Positions 7,825 to 17,878 are shown, counted from the first letter of the stretch. The stretch is DNA of 64,000 nt from GCA-2718815 sp963578105 (GCA_963578105.1 CAUZBP010000008.1:37437-101436); one strand, 5' to 3'. Notes: generated by a model from the sequence alone, not told the origin. Numbers and translations: made by a program.

Positions 7825-10650
7825 CTATCTAATTGTGACAAAATCGTTGTGATTGATCAAAACCAGAACTAAATTTTCCCGTGCACGCTGAACGGGATCG
7901 GTCGCTGGTGCAACCTGGTTGGCTGCGTCATTCAACAGCGTCAGGCGTTCCGGAACGCTGAGTTGTTTCGCTTGAAATTCAAGAAACTCGAGGCAGGCCG
8001 TTAATTCCTCGGCACTCGGCACTCGGGATAAAATCGTTTCGAAGGCTAAGGTGATAAACTGGTCATGCGATGCGCTGCTGCGATTTTCGTTGACTCCCAC
8101 CCCTCCTGCCAAAAGGACTTGCTCGCTCAGGCGGAGTGCGACTTGTCGCGACTGCGCAAGTGCCAGTGAACTGTTGACAAGCGCCAACGCCTGCTGAGGA
8201 CGAATCGTTTCCTGGCGCCGATAGCACTCACGAGGATTCGCAGCGTCGAATACGTCGAGAAACGACATTTGGTTATCGCGCGCGTGGTGAAAATAGATAC
8301 TACGACGTGGGATGAGAAGACCCTGGTGGTGGTCGATCTCCGATCCTCCCAGCGTCAGATCCAGGTTCCCCGCCAAATGCAACAGGGCATCGCGCACCGT
8401 TTCCGCTTCCGCGCGACGCACGTTCATTCGCCAAAAACGACTGTTGTCAGGATCCATCGACTGCGGATGGTTCGCAACCTTCAAAGCCTCGCTCTCCGGC
8501 ACTGTAAACGTCGCACTTCGCATGCGATAGACACTGGAGGTCACGATCAGCCGGTGGATGTGTTTCATGCTCCACTGATTGTTCACCAGCTCGATCGCCA
8601 GGTAGTCCAGCAAATCAGCGAGTCGCGGACGCGGACTGCGCAATCCAAAATCATCAACCTTTTCCACCAAAGGGCGGCCAAAGTGACGCAGCCAGATATG
8701 GTTGATAGCGACCCGCGCCGTGAGTGGATGACCACGGTCCGTGATCCAGCGAGCCAACGCCAACCGTCTGCCCGTACTCACGCGTGGGTAGACCTCGCCC
8801 AACGGCTCGTAGACTGCGTCTCCCTCCTCCGGCTCCTTCAGCATCCCCTTCAATTGTTGGTAGATTTTGTCAAGCCGTTTTTCAGCCGCACGAACCGTCT
8901 GCTTCGAGTCGGCAGTGTCGTACTTGCGTTTTTCACGAAAAACATCATTTCGCAGGGCGCCCAACTCCTGGATCGTCGTCAAGAGCTGTTCTTTGACTTC
9001 TGCATCCTGGGCACGGCGTTCAGCCTGCCCTGCAGCTGTAGTGAGCTCTTGCATGGCGATTGCGTCGACTGAAGCCTCACTGCCGGCAGTCGGATGTCTC
9101 TTTTGTTCAACCTCCAGACGCAGCTCCAGAGAGGCGAGCTTTGCAGATGCCAGGTCCAACCTATTGTGAGCCAGTTCAACCGCTTCTCTTGCCAGTTTGT
9201 ATTCCAGAGATTCGGGCAACGGTGGACGGTCACCAAATATCTTCTCCTGAACGTCCACTTCCACTTCCGCCGAGCTGACGGCCCCTTTTGCAGCAATCAG
9301 CATTTCACGGGTAACAAACGTTCGCAGTGACGGATAATAACTTTCCACTGGTAGAACGACCGGTTGGACGTCCAGTGTGCCGCCGAAAACCGATGGCCCT
9401 CCCGGGTCGATCTTGATGTTGGTGTCCGGTTGCTTGGGATTCCCTCGTTCAAACAAATATGTCGGCGTTTCAGGCCGGGCATCGTAAATCCGCGCCAGCC
9501 CGTCTTTGCTGGTTTCCAACTCGCCTAACACGCGATCCGTGCGAACGTCGTGCGGTTCAAACACAGCCCGCAGACGATAGTACTCGGCCTGAGAAATTGG
9601 ATCGTACTTGTGGTCATGGCACTTGGCGCATCTCATCGTCACACCCAGCAAGGCCCTGCCGGTGTGCTCTACCACATCATCCAACCAGACATTGCGATCA
9701 AACTTGTACCAGTTGCGGGCGAGGAATCCTGTAGCGCGGATCGCATTTTCATCGCCCGGATGAAGTTCGTCGGCTGCCAACATCTCCTGAATCATGCGGT
9801 CGTAGCCCTTGTCATCATTGAGCGACTCAATGATCCAATCCCGCCAACGCCAGATGTGTCGCTGGCTGTAACGGACCAACTGACCGAAGCCGGACCAATC
9901 GCTGTACCGCCAGACATCCATCCAATGTCGTCCCCAGCGTTCTCCATACTGTGGGCTGTTCAGCAACCGGTCAACTTCGCGCTCATACGGCCCGGGCGAT
10001 TTGTCGTTTAAGAACCCAATCAGCTGTTCATGCGTTGGCGGCAGACCGATTAGATCCAGGTAAACCCGGCGTAGCAGTACCTCTGGCGCAGCCGCCGGAA
10101 CAGGAGTCAAACCAGCTCGGTCGTGCGAGGCAGCGATGAACTGATCCAACGCGTTGTTCACCCAGACCGGATTCTCCACCGCTGGTACGGGAGGACGGAC
10201 TATTTTCTGATACGCCCAATGCTCGTCAGGATGGGGAGGAATCGGTTCGTCCGGTGCGATCGCCCCCTCGTTGATCCAGGTTCGAATCGTCTCAACTTGC
10301 GCAGCATCGAGTGGTGATCCTTCGCCTTCGGGTGGCATCCGGTAGTCAATGTCTGTGGCCGAAACACGCTCTAACAACAAGCTTGCGTCCGCATCACCAG
10401 GTTCCAGAACCACTCCACTATCGCTTCCCTGAAGAATGAGCGAAGTGGCATCTAGTCGCAATCCGGCTTCCTGCCTCAAGGCACCGTGACAAGCGAAACA
10501 CTTGGTCTCCAGAATCGGCTTGACGCTGCCGACGTAGTCCACTGAATCCCCTCGACTCGGAGTTGGAATCGCCGTAAACAAAAACAAAATGATCCCGGCG
10601 GCGCAACAGCGGGCGGCAGTTTTTGGGTCATATCGGTGCTGCATGTTCAT
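7825..10650 (-). CDS. PSD1-family protein: PSCyt1 haem domain, DUF1549, DUF1553
   Basis: From the ATG at 10650 this is a 941-residue secreted protein with a hydrophobic leader. The longer frame to 10689 begins with TTG and extends ahead of that leader. Domains in order: PSCyt1 with a c-type haem motif CFACH near residue 51; DUF1549 (IGLPPT, GERWGRHWMD) containing a second CxxCH in RCAKCHDHKYDP; a Glu/Lys/Arg-rich coiled coil about residues 480-610; and DUF1553 with LTARVAINHIWLRHFG, near the C-terminus RPQQALALVN. The family is confined largely to Planctomycetes and relatives. Haem binding is predicted and the activity is unknown. It is followed by DUF1501 copy B. Confidence 0.92.
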   Translation of the reverse strand: MNMQHRYDPKTAARCCAAGIILFLFTAIPTPSRGDSVDYVGSVKPILETKCFACHGALRQEAGLRLDATSLILQGSDSGVVLEPGDADASLLLERVSATDIDYRMPPEGEGSPLDAAQVETIRTWINEGAIAPDEPIPPHPDEHWAYQKIVRPPVPAVENPVWVNNALDQFIAASHDRAGLTPVPAAAPEVLLRRVYLDLIGLPPTHEQLIGFLNDKSPGPYEREVDRLLNSPQYGERWGRHWMDVWRYSDWSGFGQLVRYSQRHIWRWRDWIIESLNDDKGYDRMIQEMLAADELHPGDENAIRATGFLARNWYKFDRNVWLDDVVEHTGRALLGVTMRCAKCHDHKYDPISQAEYYRLRAVFEPHDVRTDRVLGELETSKDGLARIYDARPETPTYLFERGNPKQPDTNIKIDPGGPSVFGGTLDVQPVVLPVESYYPSLRTFVTREMLIAAKGAVSSAEVEVDVQEKIFGDRPPLPESLEYKLAREAVELAHNRLDLASAKLASLELRLEVEQKRHPTAGSEASVDAIAMQELTTAAGQAERRAQDAEVKEQLLTTIQELGALRNDVFREKRKYDTADSKQTVRAAEKRLDKIYQQLKGMLKEPEEGDAVYEPLGEVYPRVSTGRRLALARWITDRGHPLTARVAINHIWLRHFGRPLVEKVDDFGLRSPRPRLADLLDYLAIELVNNQWSMKHIHRLIVTSSVYRMRSATFTVPESEALKVANHPQSMDPDNSRFWRMNVRRAEAETVRDALLHLAGNLDLTLGGSEIDHHQGLLIPRRSIYFHHARDNQMSFLDVFDAANPRECYRRQETIRPQQALALVNSSLALAQSRQVALRLSEQVLLAGGVGVNENRSSASHDQFITLAFETILSRVPSAEELTACLEFLEFQAKQLSVPERLTLLNDAANQVAPATDPVQRARENLVLVLINHNDFVTIR

Positions 10651-11534
10651 TCCAGCACTCAAGGGGAGCAGGGGAAACCGGTAATCCAAATATCTTATTC
10701 CAGGGTACCATGCCAGCCTCTCTCAGTAACCAGCAAAACCTTCGAAATGGAAACTCGATTGGACCCCTCGCGGGTTGAAAACTTCAGCGGAAATTCTAAA
10801 ACAGCCCGGCGTCAATGTCAAATATCGAGTTTAGCTGCCCGATCCTTCACGCAAACGTTAAAGCAAAAACAAAACGTTGTTCTGGAACAGAAATAGCCAC
10901 CGTCTGAACCCTATCGACCCCGTCACAATTCAATAAGTTTTTTGTGAACTTTACTTCCTGCGTGCTCGCCGGCGCGTTTCCTCCAGCAGGAACTCAGTAC
11001 CAGCCCCCGAGCATAGTGTAACACCGGATTCGACACCATCACTGACAACTTTTGTTGCGAGTCCTGAAGAAACAAAACATCGTCGTCGAGCACCGCAGAA
11101 CCGCACCGGTTTCAATCAGCTCAAAAATGAACGAGTACGACTCCGAACAAAATCGACAAGGCCTTGTCCACGGAAACCAGTAGTTTTCCAGGGACCACCC
11201 GGCAACCAGACATCATAACTTGGCCCTTGGAACCAAAGTCTGGTGAGAAAATCGCGGGACAATTGGAACACGGTGCTGACAGGGACCGGACCCTTCTGTC
11301 GGTACGCTCGATTTTGTCTCTCCCCGCAGGGGACCTTCTCATCCAGGCGATGTGCCAAGAGCCTACTTTTTTATCGCCATCCAAGAGATTACAAACTATT
11401 CAAATCACCGATTGCCACACAATGAATGCACAAAATTTGTTCGGCCGCCACACCAGCCACTACGAACCCTACTCCATTGACGGAAAGTGAAGCCGCACGT
11501 TATCACTAGATAACCCGCTAACAGTCGCCTGCAG
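10651..11534. other. Intergenic region without a convincing gene
   Basis: Nearly 900 bases separate the divergent PSD1 and symporter genes. Short frames occur on both strands. The longest (about 80-108 codons around 11116-11490) show no family motif and overlap each other in different frames. A minus-strand frame near 10935-11090 is open for about 60 codons but has no start or family I can support. The region is AT-richer around 10760-10960. Promoters for both flanking genes must lie here, but I cannot place a box with confidence. Confidence 0.5.
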
Positions 11535-13446
11535 ATGCAGACCATGCCCAACCACGAATTACTGACGACTCTCGACTACGTCCTGATCGTTGTTTACCTG
11601 GTGGGTGTGGTGGCGTTCGGGTCCTTCATGGCCCGTGGCCAAAAAACCTCGGACGACTATTTCGTGGCCGGTCGACGCATGCACTGGTTTCCACTGGCCC
11701 TCTCCATCTGGGCATCTCTGACCAGTGCCAATTCAATGCTGGGAGGGCCCGCCTACGGGCTATAGCCAGGACCTGCAGTACCTTCCTATTTCGCTGGTGG
11801 CCATCCTGGCGACGATGTTTGCAGTCGGTCTGGTTCTGCCGCTGCTGCACCCGTTGCGACTGACGACGGCCTACACGTATCTGGAAAAGAGATTCGGGCT
11901 GCTGGTCCGCTGTGTCGGCAGTGCCCTTTTTATTCTGCTCCGCGGTGGTTGGCTGGCTTCCGTGATCTACGCGCCATCTCTGGCCCTTTCGGCGGTCATT
12001 CCCGTACCGAAAATCGACGCAGCACTTGTTCCCCTGGCCGAATTGTGCGGCACCAACGGCAGCACCATCTTCTGGATCACTGTCGTGGGCTTGGGCGCCA
12101 CCATTTATACCGCACTGGGTGGACTGAAGGCGGTAATCTGGACGGACATGATCCAATTCTTTGTATTTGTCGGAGGTCTGTCCGCCATCTGGTTTCTGCT
12201 GCTCAGTGAATTGGGCACTTCCACGTTACTGCGCGAGTTGGGAAAGGTGCCCCGAGCCTACGCCGGCAACGACTTCGAAGCCGGCTGGGGAAAGCGCGTC
12301 CAGTTGGACGGAAGTCTCAGTCGGTCATTTGACGGGACACCACTCGAGTTTTCCTGGCGGCAGCTCAATCGATTCACAAAGATCGATCACGTTCACATGG
12401 AGGACCCACAGACGCCCCGCCCCACGATCGTTCTTCCGGAAAAATCGGGGGACGTTCAATCGGCCACGCTCACCTTTGCCTTGCGAGTAACGACCAGCGG
12501 TAATCCGCCGTTACAGTCCCCCCCGTCGACGGTCAACGTCCTCGTCAGGGATCAGCCCGGCGTCGCGGCGACACATCCCCCCCCCGCCTATCACGATCGC
12601 CCACATGACACCTGGTTCGATTTCAGTTCGAAGTTTGTTTTTACGACAGGAGTCACTTTCTGGATACTTTTTGTGGGTCATCTTCTATCGTCTGTTAACA
12701 GCACCGCCACCGATCAGGTTGCTTTGCAGAGATACTTCAGTGCATCCTCCCTGAAAAACAGCAAGCGGGCACTCTGGTTGAATGCATTCTGTGACGTGCA
12801 GTTAATGCCCATCATGTATCTGACCGGTGCTGGTGTACTGGTCTACTATGCCATCCACCACCATCCGAACGTACCCATCGATACCGCGCAGGCCATGCCC
12901 TTCTTTGTGGCTCACAAGTTAAACCTGGTCTTTCCAGGACTGGCCGGGTTGTTTATCGCCACCCTGTTTGCCGCCACAATGTCCAGTATCGATTCGGGTA
13001 TCAACTCGATCAGTGCAGCCATCACTACCGACTGGTACCGTCGTCTCCTGGTCCGCGACCAGGAGGAACGGCATTACTTGAAGGCTGCCCGCTGGATTAC
13101 TTTAAGCCTGGGTCTGCTGGCAACGTGTGTCGCTGTTTTCCTGGGCAGCTTGGGAGAAATCTGGCAAATCGCCGTGGCCTTGATGGGCCTCTGGACAGGC
13201 CCGTTGCTGGGAATTTTCCTACTTGGATTTTTAACTCGACGAGCCAACACCGTCGGCGTTTTGATCGGCGCAGCCGCCGGACTGGTGTGTACATTTGTGT
13301 TCCACCATGCCAACGGCAATGAGTTTCTGTACGCCCTGGTAGGGCTGATTCCCACCCTGCTGCTGGGTTACCTGACCAGTATCCCCGGCCCGCTGCCACA
13401 ATCGAAACAGATCTCCGGCCTCACTTACTGGACACGGAAAAAGTAG
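11535..13446 (+). pseudogene. Sodium:solute symporter with a single-base frameshift and a PKD-like loop domain
   Basis: The first 74 codons (11535-11756) encode the SSS N-terminus, including DDYFVAGRRMHWFPLALSIWAS. The frame then runs into TAG at 11763. Dropping one G from the GGG at 11757-11759 joins it to a 562-codon open frame that continues the same protein (GYSQDLQYLP onward). The reconstructed length is about 636 residues. Multiple membrane segments and the family tract TDQVALQRYFSASS are present. Between two membrane segments, at 12256-12555, sits an extra ~100-residue beta-rich stretch (VQLDGSLSRSFDGTPLEFSW ... STVNVLVRD) resembling a PKD/Ig-type module. The long intact remainder suggests a recent mutation or a base-calling error. 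Substrate unknown. Confidence 0.8.
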
Positions 13447-13528
13447 GTGCCGTTCATTTTACGGAGTGAGCAGGTCGTCGCCCACCAGAACCGGGCGGCA
13501 ACTCGGCGATGCAAAAACCGGATTCGCT

Positions 13529-14974
13529 TCAAAGTCCCAACTCAGCCAGTAGGTCCCCGAAGGCCGAGATCACATCGTCTGCCGCTGATTCAACCGGTGC
13601 GGCTGGAATGTTGTAGGTTCGCAGCGCCGAAGAAACTGACATGCCACCCTGCCTGACCGTCTGGGCAACCGGAATATAGGCCAGAACTCCGTTGGCGTAA
13701 CCTGCAAACATGGTGTGTTTGGCTGTTGAACATTGCTTCACACCCAACTGAATTTCGACAAACGGCTCGCCAGGCATTCCCAATAAAACAAAATCGTCAA
13801 TGCGAAACCCGACCAGAGGATACTCAAGAGAATGCTCCAGGTCCCCTGCCCTGACTTTCTCTAAAACCCCCTCTGCCCACCTGACCACCAGTTCCTGGGG
13901 CACTCTCTCAGTCGTTGCTGCCTGCGCATCGACCATTCCTTGGAAAACCGCACGCTCCCTGACAACTCGGCGTTCCGCCTCGTCCAAGGAAGGAAGCTTC
14001 TGTAGTTTGACTCGGGCCACCCCATGGGCCGTCTTCAAGATCCGGTGCGTCGGTCCGTCATTAAACCGTTTGTGATACAGCGCAAGGTCGGAAAGCGACT
14101 TGCCCCGATCGCGGATTTCTTCGTAAGGCCGGGTCTCAATCTGGTAGAAGGCATTGAGCGCCGCCCCGGCAACCTGACCCCCCATCCGCTCCTGTTCGCC
14201 CCAATCGCTTTGCAGAAAAGACCAGCAGGCCTGGTTACCGGCCGCGCCCGTGAGAAACAAACAAGTGGCAGGGCTGGCCGCTTCGACAATCCGTCGCACC
14301 ACTCCGGGATAATCTTGACTGTAGAGGTAACGATCAAAACCCATGACGACAGGATGTGCAGCATAGCTGACCAGAATCGCAATTGGTTGACCCTCCAGGT
14401 CATCCACCCGCAACACGTCCACACTTCGATCGGTGACTCCGTCCGGATTTCGGCCGATTAACACCCTGCCATCTTCCGCTTCAATTTCCTCACGATTGAT
14501 GGCCACCTGGGCCCGATCACTCGCCGCACCCACTCGCGCACTAACGCGCTGTGTATCAGCCACCGCAGCTACGTCTACCAGTTGTTCAGCCAGTCTTTCC
14601 AGATAATCATCCAGCGCTTCGATCTCACCCGGCCGGGCAGCCACATCGTGCGGACCCGCCAGAATGCCCCGTGCGCTGCAGGGTCCGTTGTGCGTATGGG
14701 TGCAGCCGACCAGCACGTTCTCGCCGGGCGTTCCCACTTTCGCGCCAATGGCAACCCGGATTGCCTGTGCCAGGGGCAAGTCAAAGCCGATCAAATCGCA
14801 ATCCAGGATAACGATCTTCACATTGTCATCGGCAATCACCAGTGCCGTGGCGAGCAACTGCGATTCGGCGCCTTCGGCCCCCTCAATGCGACGCATTCCC
14901 CCCTGCATGCGAAAACCAACCGGTGGCGTGATATCAACCCGTGCCACACCGGCCGTCAACCTGTTTTCTGCCAT
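13529..14974 (-). CDS. Neutral/alkaline ceramidase-family N-terminal-type hydrolase
   Basis: From the ATG at 14974 this is a 481-residue protein. The longer frame to 15055 would overlap the upstream transporter gene. The opening TAGVARVDITPPVGF is typical of the family. HTHNGP (His93, His95) matches the zinc-binding motif of neutral ceramidases, and VSYAAHPVVMG follows further on. It is shorter than true neutral ceramidases (about 700 residues) and lacks their C-terminal domain. Planctomycetes carry many such proteins with unknown substrates. No signal peptide is seen, so a cytoplasmic hydrolase is likely. It lies 31 bases behind the MFS transporter gene and may be co-transcribed with it. Confidence 0.82.
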   Translation of the reverse strand: MAENRLTAGVARVDITPPVGFRMQGGMRRIEGAEGAESQLLATALVIADDNVKIVILDCDLIGFDLPLAQAIRVAIGAKVGTPGENVLVGCTHTHNGPCSARGILAGPHDVAARPGEIEALDDYLERLAEQLVDVAAVADTQRVSARVGAASDRAQVAINREEIEAEDGRVLIGRNPDGVTDRSVDVLRVDDLEGQPIAILVSYAAHPVVMGFDRYLYSQDYPGVVRRIVEAASPATCLFLTGAAGNQACWSFLQSDWGEQERMGGQVAGAALNAFYQIETRPYEEIRDRGKSLSDLALYHKRFNDGPTHRILKTAHGVARVKLQKLPSLDEAERRVVRERAVFQGMVDAQAATTERVPQELVVRWAEGVLEKVRAGDLEHSLEYPLVGFRIDDFVLLGMPGEPFVEIQLGVKQCSTAKHTMFAGYANGVLAYIPVAQTVRQGGMSVSSALRTYNIPAAPVESAADDVISAFGDLLAELGL

Positions 14975-15005
14975 TTGTGCCTTCCGCTTCACACGGCCCT
15001 GGTTG

Positions 15006-16439
15006 TCAGCTCGCAGGGCTGCCCTCGGCTGAATCTTCCCGGAACAGCAATGCAAACAACAGCATGATCATCCCTGCAAAGATTGCAGGGATTCCCCACA
15101 GCGGTTTCCAGTCGATGTTACGCAGGTACTCCTTTCGTTTTGCAGATTTCTCTTCTTTCAGCTGAGAAATCTGCTCGTCGAGGGCCGTTTTCTCATCTGC
15201 CGATACGGAAGTAAGCTGTTGCTGCAAGTCTTCAACCTCCGATCCAATCGCTTCCACGCGTTGGCTGGCTGCAACCGCTTCGGAAGTGGTGTACCACCCT
15301 TCAATTTTTCCCGCCGTCTGGGCACCGATCAGCATCCCCAACCCCAGAGTCAACATGACCAGCAAACCTTGGGCTTGCCCGCGAATTGCTTCGGGCGCTT
15401 TCTTGTCGGTATAAATCTGGCCTGTCACGAAAAAGAAATCGTAACAAATGCCATGCAGTAACACCCCCACAAAGATCATCCACCGCACCTCTTCTGGCGA
15501 ACCCAAGGCAAACAGAGCGTATCGCACAACCCACGCCAACATCCCAACCAGCAGCATCCACTTCACACCCAGACGCCGGAAGAAAAATGGCATCACCAGC
15601 ATGAAAAAGATTTCGGAAATCTGACCAAAGGACATCGTCGCCGCGATCACATCCTTGAACTGGAGCGCGCCAGCAACGGAACGCACGGCGCCGACCGAGC
15701 TGAAATCGACCATCTCGACCACGCGACTCGCTATCTGGTAATAAAATGCCAGCGGAATACAGACCAACATCGAGCACAAGATAAAGATCAAATACGACGG
15801 GTCCTTGAGCAGCACGAGAGCCTTGAGACCTAGTACGTCGCCCGCGCTCACCTGGGTCTCTTTGTTCGGTGGCGTATGGGGTAGAGCAAAACTTAACAGC
15901 CCCAGAACCAAAGCCGAACCACTCGTGAGATAAAACATATCAATCGAGGTGTCCCAACCCCGCCAACTGAGCACTACGTTTGCCGCAATCCATCCGATCG
16001 TACCCCAGACGCGAATCATGGGAAATTGTTTTTCCGGATCATTCATGTTTCGCAGGGCAACCGTGTTGGTGAGAGCCAACGTCGGAAAATACGTCAACAT
16101 GTACCCTAAAAACACCCAATTGATCGTGGAGGGCGCTGGATTGGCTCCGACCATCACCTGCGAAGCCCCATACATGATGGCGGCCCCGCCGATGTGTAAA
16201 AGAGCCAACACCCGTTGAGCTGCGAAAAAGCGATCTGCGATCATACCGACGAACAACGGCGTAATCATTCCGGCAATGGGTCCCACCGAATATGTCCAGG
16301 CAAAATCGCCACCGGCAAATCCAATCGTTCCCAAATAATTCGGGGCGGTCACATACCATGCTCCCCAAATAAAGAATTGGAGGAACATCATCACACTAAG
16401 ACGCACCCGTACCATGGTCATTTTCCCTTGTGTTTCCAC
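15006..16439 (-). CDS. MFS transporter of the nucleoside:H+ symporter type with a coiled-coil loop
   Basis: This 477-residue membrane protein resembles the NupG/Nuc_H_symport family. It opens with VRLSVMMFLQFFIWGAWYV and contains the expected hydrophobic segments, including GPIAGMITPLFVGMIADRFF. Between the last two membrane segments (about residues 385-455) is a hydrophilic, heptad-like stretch rich in Glu, Gln and Lys (VEDLQQQLTSVSADEKTALD) that is predicted to form a coiled coil. It then closes with a final membrane segment and an acidic tail. The role is probably uptake of nucleosides or a related small molecule. It is the upstream partner of the ceramidase-like gene. Starts at residue 1 or at Met7 (MTMVRV) are both possible. 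Confidence 0.87.
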   Translation of the reverse strand: METQGKMTMVRVRLSVMMFLQFFIWGAWYVTAPNYLGTIGFAGGDFAWTYSVGPIAGMITPLFVGMIADRFFAAQRVLALLHIGGAAIMYGASQVMVGANPAPSTINWVFLGYMLTYFPTLALTNTVALRNMNDPEKQFPMIRVWGTIGWIAANVVLSWRGWDTSIDMFYLTSGSALVLGLLSFALPHTPPNKETQVSAGDVLGLKALVLLKDPSYLIFILCSMLVCIPLAFYYQIASRVVEMVDFSSVGAVRSVAGALQFKDVIAATMSFGQISEIFFMLVMPFFFRRLGVKWMLLVGMLAWVVRYALFALGSPEEVRWMIFVGVLLHGICYDFFFVTGQIYTDKKAPEAIRGQAQGLLVMLTLGLGMLIGAQTAGKIEGWYTTSEAVAASQRVEAIGSEVEDLQQQLTSVSADEKTALDEQISQLKEEKSAKRKEYLRNIDWKPLWGIPAIFAGMIMLLFALLFREDSAEGSPAS

Positions 16440-16757
16440 AAAAATTATTAGGACTCTTTTCCCAAACTACAAGCAAACAATAGCACTTCTCAATCACACC
16501 CTAACGACGACCGAAACCGACCTGATAAAATAATTTTTTCTCGAGTCAACGGATTGTATGACAGATTGAAGACCGGAGATAGCCAAGCACAACTGCCCTC
16601 GCGTGAGCCTCCGGACTGCTAAACCGATTAGGTACCCGAGGAGCTGCCGATTTTCCAAACCAGGCAACGGGAACTCAACCTTTCTCCGCACTCTGCCGCT
16701 TGTCGATGTGGTGTGTTCCGGTACGATTGTCAGAATGAAGTTCCCGTCCAATCTATC
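16440..16757. other. Divergent intergenic region
   Basis: About 320 bases separate the minus-strand transporter from the plus-strand epimerase-like gene. Open frames here are extensions of antisense reading from the epimerase and carry no motif. A T-rich tract at 16530-16542 follows an A-rich stretch, but there is no clear hairpin. Promoters for the two divergent genes are expected here and cannot be placed. Confidence 0.45.
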
Positions 16758-17825
16758 ATGCTTACACCTTTGCGAGTGGGAAACAAACCGTTGAGCGGAA
16801 CCACCCTTGGCAACCTGCAGGAACTGGAAGACCGGCTCAGTCGCCCGACCCAGCAAGTCGTTGATGCACTGAGTCGTTTATCGGGCGACATCCTGGTGCT
16901 TGGTGCCGGGGGGAAAATGGGACCGTCTCTGGCTCGCATGGCGCAGCGGGCCAGCACCGACGCGGGTGAGCAGCGTCGGGTCATCGCCGTCAGCCGATTT
17001 TCCGATCCTCAAACTGCCGAAAAACTAAACGCCTGGGGTGTCGAAACGATCCAGGGAGACTTGTTCGACCCGACGTTTGTCGAATCGTTACCTGCTTGTC
17101 CCTACGTCATCTTCATGCTCGGGTTCAAGTTTGGAACCTCTCACAATCCGGCCATGACCTGGGCTACCAACGTTTATATCCCCGCCCTGGTATGTCGACA
17201 TTTCCGGGCAAGTCGCATCGTCGCGTTTTCCAGCGGCAATGTCTACGGTCCGGTCCCCGTCAAACCTGGCGACGGATCGGTGGAGCCCGACACACTTCAC
17301 CCTGTCGGCGAATACAGTATGAGCGCCCTGGGACGAGAACGGATCTTCGAGTACTTCAGCCAAACCAATGGAACACTCACTTCTATCCTGCGCCTCAATT
17401 ACGCCACCGAAATGCGTTACGGCGTGCTCGTGGATATTGCAACGCAGGTCTGGAAGCAACAGCCGATCAATCTGGAAACGGCGTACGTGAATGTGATCTG
17501 GCAAGGCGACGCAAATGCTTACGCACTTTGTTCACTCGAACATACCGCCAGTCCTCCTTTTGTACTTAATATGACGGGTCAGGATCGAATTCGCTGCCGC
17601 GATCTGTGCACTCGTTTTGGGAAGAAATTCGACAAAAAGGTGGAACTGGTTGGCTCCGAAGGTCCCAAGGCTCTGCTGAATGATTCGAGCAAGGCGCATC
17701 AGCTCTACGGACCCCCGCAGGTGTCGCTGGATCAACTCATCGACTGGACAGCCAACTGGGTCGCAAACGGGGGCCCCAACCTGAATAAACCAACGCATTA
17801 CGAAGTCACCGATGGCAAATTCTAA
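16758..17825 (+). CDS. NAD(P)-dependent epimerase/dehydratase-family protein
   Basis: From the ATG at 16758 this is a 355-residue protein; 15 upstream codons are open but look noncoding. The Rossmann motif GAGGKMG lies at residues 49-55, followed by the VIAVSRF strand and later FSSGNVYGPV, typical of extended short-chain dehydrogenases. The catalytic YxxxK is altered: Tyr186 is present (EYSMSALGRER), but the lysine position (190) is alanine. The Arg of GRER is close by. It may use different chemistry or be a binding-only member. Homologous planctomycete proteins annotated as epimerases are common, with substrates unknown. Confidence 0.82.
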   Translation: MLTPLRVGNKPLSGTTLGNLQELEDRLSRPTQQVVDALSRLSGDILVLGAGGKMGPSLARMAQRASTDAGEQRRVIAVSRFSDPQTAEKLNAWGVETIQGDLFDPTFVESLPACPYVIFMLGFKFGTSHNPAMTWATNVYIPALVCRHFRASRIVAFSSGNVYGPVPVKPGDGSVEPDTLHPVGEYSMSALGRERIFEYFSQTNGTLTSILRLNYATEMRYGVLVDIATQVWKQQPINLETAYVNVIWQGDANAYALCSLEHTASPPFVLNMTGQDRIRCRDLCTRFGKKFDKKVELVGSEGPKALLNDSSKAHQLYGPPQVSLDQLIDWTANWVANGGPNLNKPTHYEVTDGKF

Positions 17826-17878
17826 AATCCGGATCTGGTGAGCGGCCTTCAGTTTGATCCGGAAGTGAGTGGAATTCA

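Noticed and set aside
8269..9072. 267-codon plus-strand frame opposite the PSD1 gene
   Set aside because: Lies wholly inside the DUF1553/coiled-coil region of the minus-strand gene and has no motif.
10651..11534. Overlapping short frames around 11116-11490
   Set aside because: They contradict each other in frame and strand, carry no motif, and are not preceded by a convincing ribosome-binding site.
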